A stretch of DNA of 64,000 bases. Origin: Pectobacterium zantedeschiae. Lineage in GTDB: Bacteria > Pseudomonadota > Gammaproteobacteria > Enterobacterales > Enterobacteriaceae. The stretch spans positions 2,159,229 through 2,223,228 of the forward strand of contig NZ_NWTM01000001.1 of assembly GCF_004137795.1 (NCBI RefSeq), read 5' to 3'. This document shows, in pieces, positions 35,834 to 42,548 of the stretch; position 1 is the first letter of the stretch, and each line of letters opens with the position of its first letter. The translations under genes were made by a program, and so were the position numbers. The notes under the pieces were generated by a model. It saw only the letters and a list, made by a program, of their open reading frames with translations. It ran no database searches and was not told where the DNA came from.

Positions 35834-36592
35834 ATGAACACGTTAGATATCCACCATTTCTGGCAGCAGGGCGATGTGGTCACCCACTCGGTAGCCATTA
35901 TTCTGCTGATCATGTCGCTGCTGTCATGGACTGTCATGCTGCTCAAAGCACGGCAGCTGTTAGCATTGAACAAGAGCGTGCAATACAGTCGACATACCTT
36001 TTGGCAGGCGACCAGCCTGCAAGAGAGCGTCGAAAAATTCGGTAAGCAGCGTTTCAACCCGTTCCGCGATCTGGTGATCGAAGGGCATGCACTGCTGAAG
36101 CACCCACATAAATTCTCTTCCACACTAGGCGGACATGTCGATCTCAGCGACTGGCTAGTGCGCGGTCTGAGCAACACGCTGGACACCAACTCAGGAAAAC
36201 TGCAATCCGGCCTCGGAACGCTGGCGTCTATCGGTAGTACCGCGCCGTTTATCGGCCTGCTGGGCACCGTGTGGGGAATTTTTCACGCGCTACAAACCAT
36301 CAGCACCATTGGCCAGCCCGATCTGGCTCAGGTTGCGGGCCCTGTCGGCGAAGCCTTGATCATGACGGCGTTTGGCCTGTTCGTGGCGATTCCCGCCGTA
36401 TTAGGATTCAACGCGATCAACCGCCGCAATCGCATCGTCCTGCATGCCATGAATCGCTTTGCGCACGATCTACACGCTTACCTGCTGACTGGCGCACGCG
36501 TGGAAACCAGTATTACCGACCTGACCAGTATTACCGACCAGAATAGTGCGGCGCGGTATGAACCGACTCACTCTGTTGAGCGCTCCGCCTAA
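35834..36592 (+). CDS. exbB: ExbB/TolQ/MotA-family proton channel subunit
   Basis: 252 residues with three membrane helices: about 14-35, then the pair about 125-150 and 165-190 containing SIGSTAPFIGLLGTVWGIFHA and GEALIMTAFGLFVAIPAVLGFNAINRR (cited in part), the ExbB hallmark. ATG 35834 is preferred over an upstream TTG because AAGAGG precedes it. Near the C-terminus an 18-bp unit is duplicated in tandem (36506-36541), encoding TSITDL twice, a recent small expansion. Forms the motor with ExbD for the local TonB. Confidence 0.92.
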   Translation: MNTLDIHHFWQQGDVVTHSVAIILLIMSLLSWTVMLLKARQLLALNKSVQYSRHTFWQATSLQESVEKFGKQRFNPFRDLVIEGHALLKHPHKFSSTLGGHVDLSDWLVRGLSNTLDTNSGKLQSGLGTLASIGSTAPFIGLLGTVWGIFHALQTISTIGQPDLAQVAGPVGEALIMTAFGLFVAIPAVLGFNAINRRNRIVLHAMNRFAHDLHAYLLTGARVETSITDLTSITDQNSAARYEPTHSVERSA

Positions 36593-36606
36593 AGAGGAAC
36601 ACCGCC

Positions 36607-37029
36607 ATGAGTATGTCATCCCCGTTTGAAAGTCAGGAAGACGCCTTGCTTAACGACATCAACATGACACCATTTATCGATGTCATGCTGGTGCTACTGA
36701 TCGTGTTCATGATCACCCTGCCGGTGATTAATCACGCCGTCAAAGTGGAGCTGCCGCGCGCCAGTGTCGAGAAAATCAAGAAAGATCCACAGGCCGTGGA
36801 TATCGCGATTACCGCAACCGGACAAATTAACTGGAATAAAGAAGCGGTTGATGATGCCCAACTGATCGCTAAACTCGATGCGGCCTCAGCCGAAGGGACT
36901 CACCCGAATATACGCCTGTTTGCCGATCAGGCCGTCGAATATGGTCGGGTGGCCTATGTCATGACTAATGCACAGCAGCGTGGCCTGAGCAAAATCGATT
37001 TCGTCCTGCAACCTGTCAAAGCCCCCTGA
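36607..37029 (+). CDS. exbD: ExbD/TolR-family proton channel subunit
   Basis: 140 residues: short cytoplasmic N-terminus, then the essential helix INMTPFIDVMLVLLIVFMIT with the proton-carrying Asp (FID), then a periplasmic domain ending FVLQPVKAP. Starts 14 bp after exbB. Together with ExbB it couples the proton gradient to TonB. A perfect 12-bp hairpin follows, closing the tonB-exbB-exbD unit. Confidence 0.93.
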   Translation: MSMSSPFESQEDALLNDINMTPFIDVMLVLLIVFMITLPVINHAVKVELPRASVEKIKKDPQAVDIAITATGQINWNKEAVDDAQLIAKLDAASAEGTHPNIRLFADQAVEYGRVAYVMTNAQQRGLSKIDFVLQPVKAP

Positions 37030-37040
37030 CCTCCTCTTCC

Positions 37041-37074
37041 ATTCTGATGCTGGCAGCCTCGTCAGCATCAGAAT
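37041..37074 (+). terminator. Perfect hairpin after exbD
   Basis: ATTCTGATGCTG (37041-37052) and CAGCATCAGAAT (37063-37074) pair perfectly around a 10-nt loop. No T-run, but it separates exbD from promoter motif copy D. Confidence 0.65.
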
Positions 37075-37121
37075 GCATCATCTCCCCAACACCCTCAGCG
37101 TAAAAAATTTTCGTCGTGCGG

Positions 37122-37147
37122 TGACGCTTTTCTTTCTTCGTTGCACA
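37122..37147 (+). promoter_or_regulatory. ECF-type promoter motif, copy D (before the TldE/TldD-like pair)
   Basis: TGACGCTTTT, 9 nt, TTGCACA, 37 bp before the TldE-like start. Together with an A/T-rich block upstream it closely parallels copy C. Confidence 0.75.
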
Positions 37148-37184
37148 TCATGAGTAGAACACTGTCACGCATGGATACCGAATA

Positions 37185-38549
37185 ATGCCTTCTCTTGATG
37201 AATCCCCCGTTCTTGCTACGCCGCAGACCGATACGCTTCAGTCACTGGCCGGAGACGTGCTGGACTTCGCGGCCGCAAAAGGCGCGAGTCAGGCGGTCGT
37301 TAGCGTATCGCAAGGAAACCGCCGCACGATCCGCGTCAGGAACGGCGATATTGATACGCTGACGCAAAACCAAAGTCGCTTCCTCTCCGTCACGGTCTAC
37401 TTCGGTCAGCGCGCAGGCACCGTTTCTTCGACCTTGTTTAGCAAGGAAGCGTTACAGGATGCCGTTGATGCTGCCAGCACGCTGGCAAAATATGCCGATG
37501 AGGATCCGTGTAGCGGCCTGCCAGAAGCGCAACATTTCGCCCGTGATATTTACGATCTTGCGCTACACAACGCCGATACGCTGACGGTTGAGCAAGCGCT
37601 GTCGCTGGCACTGCGCGCCGAGCAAGCCGCCAATACCACGCATGAGCATGGCTACAGCGAAAGCACGGAAATCACCTCGCAGCAGGGAGACTTTATTCTG
37701 GCGAACTCTGCCGGTTTTTCGGCAGGTTACCCGACGTCGTTGCACACGCTGTGGAGCCATGCGATCGCGCGTAACGATACGCAGCGCCAACAAGGTTTCT
37801 GGCACACCACCGGTAGAGCGCCATCGCAACTGGCTCCGCCAGAAGCTATCGGACACACCGCCGCACAACGTGCGGTGGCGCAGCTGGGAGCACGAAAACT
37901 CTCAACCCGCCGCTGCCCAGTGCTGTTTGACGCCCCTGTAGCGCACAGTTTGGTTCATCATCTGGTCGGTGCGATGAGCGGCGCGGCGCTTTATCGTTCC
38001 ACGTCCTTTCTGGGGCAATGCCTCGGTGAAACCATCACAGCACCACACCTGAGCCTGTATGAAAATCCGTTTATTCCCGGCGCACTAGCCAGCGCCTGCT
38101 TTGATACCGAAGGTGTCGCCGCCGTGCCACGTCACGTTATCCAAGACGGTATTGCTCAAGGCTATTTTCTCTCAAGCTACAGCGCTCGACGTTTGGGGCT
38201 CACGACAACCGGACACGCTGGCGGAGCCTATAACCTGATTATCAGCAGCAACCAAAGTCGCGCTAACGATGATTTGCCAGCGCTGCTGCGCCAGATGCAC
38301 ACAGGGCTACTGGTTACCACGCTGTTAGGACATGGACTGAACCCAATGACGGGCGACTATTCACAGGGCGTGGCAGGCTTTTGGGTCGAAAACGGCGAAA
38401 TTCAGTATCCGGTCGAAGAGATCACCATTGCAGGCAACCTGAAAACGCTGCTCCTGCAATGCGTCGCGCTCGGTGCGGATATCCACACGCAGGGCAATCT
38501 TTCCTGCGGTTCCCTATTGATTGAAGAGATGCAGATCGCCGGGCAGTAA
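37185..38549 (+). CDS. TldE/PmbA-like metalloprotease partner subunit
   Basis: 454 residues, close to the 450 of E. coli TldE (PmbA). The N-terminal half has RRTIRVRNGDIDTLTQNQS and the C-terminal half GHAGGAYNLII and TTLLGHGLNPMTGDYSQGVAGFW, all TldE-type; there is no HExxxH, as expected for the non-catalytic partner. TldD/TldE heterodimers cut unfolded peptides and take part in microcin B17 maturation and CcdA degradation. This is probably a second pair, since the housekeeping genes usually lie elsewhere; that needs the full genome. First gene after promoter motif D. Confidence 0.85.
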   Translation: MPSLDESPVLATPQTDTLQSLAGDVLDFAAAKGASQAVVSVSQGNRRTIRVRNGDIDTLTQNQSRFLSVTVYFGQRAGTVSSTLFSKEALQDAVDAASTLAKYADEDPCSGLPEAQHFARDIYDLALHNADTLTVEQALSLALRAEQAANTTHEHGYSESTEITSQQGDFILANSAGFSAGYPTSLHTLWSHAIARNDTQRQQGFWHTTGRAPSQLAPPEAIGHTAAQRAVAQLGARKLSTRRCPVLFDAPVAHSLVHHLVGAMSGAALYRSTSFLGQCLGETITAPHLSLYENPFIPGALASACFDTEGVAAVPRHVIQDGIAQGYFLSSYSARRLGLTTTGHAGGAYNLIISSNQSRANDDLPALLRQMHTGLLVTTLLGHGLNPMTGDYSQGVAGFWVENGEIQYPVEEITIAGNLKTLLLQCVALGADIHTQGNLSCGSLLIEEMQIAGQ

Positions 38550-38583
38550 TCCCTCATCGCGTCACAGAAACAGGATCATCATC

Positions 38584-40029
38584 ATGGCAATACACGCTTC
38601 CAGAGCGGGAGTTTCGCCTGCGCTGTCGGCATTTTCGCTGGAAACGACCGAGATAACGCACGCGCTGAACCACATCATGCAGCGCCAGGTGGACTATGCC
38701 GATCTCTATTTTCAGCGCCGTCAGCAGGAAGGCTGGCAGTTAGAAAATGGTATTGTGCGTCCAACAGGATTTAGCCGCGATCAAGGCGTTGGCGTTCGCG
38801 CCGTCAGCGGTGAGAAAACGGCGTTCTCCTACACCAATGACCTCCGCCCGCAGGCTATTCTGCAAGCAGCCAATACCGTAAGAGAAATCAGTCGTCAGGG
38901 ACAGAGCGCCAGTGTGGCATTACCCGCGTCGCTGCCACACGGCATTACCGCGCTTTACCCGTCAGAGAATCCCTTACTTGCCGTAACCGAAGAACATAAG
39001 CGTCAGCTTCTGCTCTCGATCGACAGACAGGCACGCGCCCGCGATCCTCGCGTGACACAGGTAACGGCCTACCTGAATGCCTCACATGAAACCATTCTGA
39101 TCGCCCGACATGACGGTCGGCTCGCCACCGATGTTCGCCCACTGGTGAATCTGGTCATCAATGTCGTCGTCGAACAGCAGGGTCGCCGGGAAAATGGTTC
39201 CAGCGGTGGCGGACGACGCCTCGACTATGGTTTTTTTACCGAAGACGCGGTTAGCCAGTGGGTCAATCAGGCCGTCGATCAGGCGCTGAATAATCTGGAC
39301 GCCAGCCCAGTACCAGCGGGCACTTACAGCGTGATCCTGGGTGCGGGTTCTCCCGGTATTTTGCTGCACGAAGCTATCGGGCACGGGCTGGAGGGTGACT
39401 TTAATCGCAAAGGCAGCTCCGCATTTTCTAGCCTGCTAGGAGAACGCGTCGCCGCACCGGGTATTACCGTCGTGGATGACGGTACGCTCGCCAATCGGCG
39501 GGGTTCGCTGCATGTGGACGACGAAGGCACACCGTCGCAGTGCACTACGTTAATTGAGGACGGCATACTGCGCGGCTATTTACAGGATAGCCTCAACGCC
39601 AGACTGATGAATACCGCCCTGACGGGTAACGCGCGTCGTGCTTCCTACTCTGCGCTGCCGCTGCCGCGCATGACCAACACCTACATGCTGGCAGGACAAT
39701 ATCCCGCCGAAGAAGTGATCGCGTCGGTCAAAAACGGCCTCTACGCCGTCGGCTTCGGCGGCGGGCAGGTTGATATCAGCAGCGGGAAATATGTCTTTTC
39801 CACCACGGAAGCCTATCTGATTGAAAACGGACGCGTCACCCGCCCGGTTAAAGGTGCCACGCTGATTGGTCACGGGCCAGAAGCACTGCTGCACGTCGCC
39901 ATGGTGGGCAACGATCTGGCTTTGGATGACGGCAATATCGCCTGCACCAAAGAAGGCCAATCGCTGCCCGTCAGCGTCGGCCAACCTACGCTTCGTATCG
40001 ACAACATGACCGTAGGCGGCTCGCAGTAA
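38584..40029 (+). CDS. TldD-like zinc metalloprotease subunit
   Basis: 481 residues, the same length as E. coli TldD. The catalytic motif HEAIGH (HExxxH) lies in GILLHEAIGHGLEGDFNRKGSS near residue 263 (cited in part), followed by the GERVAAPGITVVDDGTL region; the third zinc ligand would be a later cysteine. The frame opens earlier inside the TldE-like gene, but ATG 38584 gives the family length. Thirty-four bp after the TldE-like gene, forming the pair. Predicted cytoplasmic endpeptidase for imported or nascent peptides. Confidence 0.88.
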   Translation: MAIHASRAGVSPALSAFSLETTEITHALNHIMQRQVDYADLYFQRRQQEGWQLENGIVRPTGFSRDQGVGVRAVSGEKTAFSYTNDLRPQAILQAANTVREISRQGQSASVALPASLPHGITALYPSENPLLAVTEEHKRQLLLSIDRQARARDPRVTQVTAYLNASHETILIARHDGRLATDVRPLVNLVINVVVEQQGRRENGSSGGGRRLDYGFFTEDAVSQWVNQAVDQALNNLDASPVPAGTYSVILGAGSPGILLHEAIGHGLEGDFNRKGSSAFSSLLGERVAAPGITVVDDGTLANRRGSLHVDDEGTPSQCTTLIEDGILRGYLQDSLNARLMNTALTGNARRASYSALPLPRMTNTYMLAGQYPAEEVIASVKNGLYAVGFGGGQVDISSGKYVFSTTEAYLIENGRVTRPVKGATLIGHGPEALLHVAMVGNDLALDDGNIACTKEGQSLPVSVGQPTLRIDNMTVGGSQ

Positions 40030-40094
40030 GCCGTGTTGCAACGGTTCATTGCCCCTACCCAATTTACTCACGATTTTCTCTGAACGGAGACACT

Positions 40095-41360
40095 ATGTCA
40101 GACGCCATTATCACTGCCAGCGACACCTCGCTGGATGCGTTGCTCACGACTAGCGACAAGCCCATTTTGCTCGATCTCTGGGCACCCTGGTGCCAGCCGT
40201 GTAAAACGCTGGCACCTCTGCTGAACACGATTGCCGATAACACGCCAGACAACCTGACCGTCGCCAAGCTGGATGTAGAGCAATATCCGGCATTCATGCA
40301 ACGTTTTGGGGTACGCGGAATTCCTACACTGCTTCTGTTTAAAAACGGACAGGAGATTTCACGGCAGATCGGTGTGAAAACGCTGGCACAGTTACGCGGC
40401 TGGCTGGAATCACACCAGATTGCGATACAGAACACCGCCCAACCGCTGGCAGACACCCACGTTACGTGGGGCTCGTTCTATGGTGATGCTTCTCTGCATA
40501 ATTTCCTCCACCAGCGGCTACGTAAACACGCGGAGAACGGCGATATCGAACACGCATTTTCCCCCTACTGGCAGGACAACAAAGGTTCTGTCTCTGCCGT
40601 TCTGGCGCACAATGCAGATATACGTATCTTTGAACGCGTCACCGGACTGCCTGCCGCACTCGGCCTGCTGCTGGAAAAGCTGGCGAGTACCACGCCAGCG
40701 CAGGTTGACGCTCTCTTTGCTGCTCTCACTCCAGGAAAAACGGTAGATGGCGTCGCACTGCAATGGCTGCACGGTTGGTTAAGTCACGAAGGGAATCCGT
40801 GGTCTGACTGGCTGGCAGATGAAACCGTAGACGGCTTGCGCCAACAGTGGACCCAGGCAATTTCGCGGCTGTTAGCTGGTGAAACTGTGGCGGAAAGCGA
40901 ATGGACAACACTGCACCAACAGGCGATAAGCTGGGAAGAAAAAGCCACTACCGAACTGGGCCTTGAAAAGAATATTGCAACGATACTCGCTAGCCTGTCG
41001 CCACCGCCTGCCGCGTCCGACGCCAATAGCTGGCGGGGTATAAGTATGACGCTCGGCTTCGCACTGTCGCAGATCCTGCAAATTAAAAACGGTTGGAGCA
41101 GAGAAGAACGCGCAACGCCGGATAAACGCTTCCGCTGGTTTCAGGCACAGGAAGATGCCACACCGAACAAAAAGCTAACGGATGAGCAAATTACCGCGCT
41201 GCGTGAGCAATGGCTTCAGGAGAACCCGGATTTCTCCACGAAGGAGGATGCATTTTATCAGCGCTATCCACAACTGTTAGAAGAGCAGAAAATCCCCTTG
41301 CAGGAAGCGCTGTGGGAATTGCTTCGTCGTGCACCCACCTTCAAATCACAGCTGGACTGA
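40095..41360 (+). CDS. Thioredoxin domain fused to a long unknown C-terminal region
   Basis: 421 residues. The first about 108 are a thioredoxin domain with active site WAPWCQPCKTLAP (Gln where Escherichia thioredoxin has Gly) and the cis-proline in GIPTLLLF. The remaining about 310 residues are mostly helical, with Trp-rich segments (ALQWLHGWLSHEGNPWSDWL), and I do not recognise them. No signal peptide, so cytoplasmic. Starts 65 bp after the TldD-like gene with GGAG before the ATG and could share the transcript. A redox partner or chaperone for peptide substrates is speculation. Confidence 0.75.
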   Translation: MSDAIITASDTSLDALLTTSDKPILLDLWAPWCQPCKTLAPLLNTIADNTPDNLTVAKLDVEQYPAFMQRFGVRGIPTLLLFKNGQEISRQIGVKTLAQLRGWLESHQIAIQNTAQPLADTHVTWGSFYGDASLHNFLHQRLRKHAENGDIEHAFSPYWQDNKGSVSAVLAHNADIRIFERVTGLPAALGLLLEKLASTTPAQVDALFAALTPGKTVDGVALQWLHGWLSHEGNPWSDWLADETVDGLRQQWTQAISRLLAGETVAESEWTTLHQQAISWEEKATTELGLEKNIATILASLSPPPAASDANSWRGISMTLGFALSQILQIKNGWSREERATPDKRFRWFQAQEDATPNKKLTDEQITALREQWLQENPDFSTKEDAFYQRYPQLLEEQKIPLQEALWELLRRAPTFKSQLD

Positions 41361-41486
41361 TGCCATCATCCAACAAACCTGATGATTCAATATAGAAAAA
41401 ATGGTCGAATACCCAAACAGACAACGGCTAGCACCGTTATCGATACGCGGTTAAAACCAGTAGAGAATGTAATCAGGAAGGCGAGC

Positions 41487-41843
41487 GTGGTTGAAAAAGA
41501 AGACATTTTTTCCACCCTTCAACAGTTTTTGGACAGCGCTTATGAGACAGTTGCAGAACACGATGGAAACGTATTAACCAAACGCTCTGGTCACACTGTG
41601 TACCAGAGCGGTAAGTTTATCGTTTATATCAGTCTGTTCCCTCATGAAGTTGAGCTTATTTTTGAGGGAGAGGATGCCGGTAACCGTGAAAATATAATTA
41701 CGCTGATTGCGTGCACTCCCGATGGCAATGTGTTGAACGACAACATTTTCACGCTATGTGGTGGGCTTGCCGACATCAAGATAGCATTAGAGTCTCATCG
41801 AGCACGTGTGGCCGATGAGCTCACCACGCTTTTACCTTTTTGA
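41487..41843 (+). CDS. Unknown small protein
   Basis: About 118 residues from GTG 41487, which has AGGAAGG ten bases upstream; an ATG at 41382 would add 35 residues of low-complexity, basic sequence and has no good ribosome site. Acidic protein with alternating strands (HTVYQSGKFIVYISLFPHEVELIFEG) and a helical C-terminus (LADIKIALESHRARVADELTTLL). Not recognised. First of three small unknown genes on the same strand, downstream of the TldD cluster. Confidence 0.6.
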   Translation: MVEKEDIFSTLQQFLDSAYETVAEHDGNVLTKRSGHTVYQSGKFIVYISLFPHEVELIFEGEDAGNRENIITLIACTPDGNVLNDNIFTLCGGLADIKIALESHRARVADELTTLLPF

Positions 41844-41915
41844 TGGTACATTTGCTGTCAATGTGATGATTTTCAGGCAAAACATCCACACACTTTCCTA
41901 CTCAGGTCAATAACC

Positions 41916-42098
41916 ATGCAGGACGAATCAACGCAAGACTATTTTGAAACCAGTGATGGAGCCGTTCGCATTTGGATCGAACAAGGCTCATCTATCCAGA
42001 TCCGGGCAATGACAGAACATCACGATCCCGTTGAACTCTCTGCATCGGAAGCATTGGAAGTAGCAAACGTGCTGCAAAAATTCACAGCACGTCTCTAA
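41916..42098 (+). CDS. Unknown 60-residue protein
   Basis: Acidic protein: DGAVRIWIEQGSSIQIRAM then a helix ELSASEALEVANVLQKFTARL. A ribosome site (AGGT) precedes the ATG. The short beta part followed by one helix resembles small antitoxin-like or accessory proteins, but I cannot assign a family. Same strand as its neighbours, spaced 72 and 44 bp. Confidence 0.55.
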   Translation: MQDESTQDYFETSDGAVRIWIEQGSSIQIRAMTEHHDPVELSASEALEVANVLQKFTARL

Positions 42099-42142
42099 AA
42101 ATGTAGCCTGGGATGACTTTTAAACCGAAAGGGAAATGAGCG

Positions 42143-42514
42143 ATGACAAGTGACAACGATGAAATGTACCAGCTCGTCGGCGGGCTGTTGCACGGCATCC
42201 AACATGGCGACCCGGTGATTTTATTGGGTTTTGGCGTGAGCCCTGCTATTTATGAAGAGATTCTTGAGGAGTTGGATAGCGCGGGAGAAAACCTGCTGGA
42301 ATTGACAACACCACCTTACGACCTCGCTTTTACGCCTGATAAAACGGGTAGGATCCCGCTGTGCAGTTACGCAATAGACGCAGCCCCCCAACGCAAGAGA
42401 GTGGAATGCCAGCTCTGGTCTGGAGAGAAAAAGACTGAGCTCACATTAATTGCCGACTACCCAGAAAAACAGGGAAAAGCCTCTCTGATTTTCCAACTTT
42501 TAGAGACGCAATAA
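42143..42514 (+). CDS. Unknown 123-residue protein
   Basis: Acidic protein beginning DNDEMYQLVGGLLHGIQHGDPVILL (cited in part), with a central SPAIYEEILEELDSAGENLLEL and a strand-rich end KKTELTLIADYPEKQGKASLIFQLLE. A purine-rich GGGAAATGAG site precedes the ATG. Not recognised. Ends 34 bp before convergent tmcA. The size and acidity of these three proteins fit immunity-type or accessory proteins, but no toxin gene is nearby. Confidence 0.55.
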   Translation: MTSDNDEMYQLVGGLLHGIQHGDPVILLGFGVSPAIYEEILEELDSAGENLLELTTPPYDLAFTPDKTGRIPLCSYAIDAAPQRKRVECQLWSGEKKTELTLIADYPEKQGKASLIFQLLETQ

Positions 42515-42548
42515 TCTCCTCCTCTCGGCGATGAGCAGATCTATACGT

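Noticed and set aside
37030-40094. RiPP biosynthesis cluster suggested by the TldD/TldE pair
   Set aside because: No precursor peptide frame and no modification enzyme (YcaO, dehydratase, radical SAM) lies nearby.
25144-41360. The Fus ferredoxin import system itself
   Set aside because: No M16 protease (FusC type) is present and the receptor carries an STN signalling domain with FecI/FecR, so only the general logic is shared.
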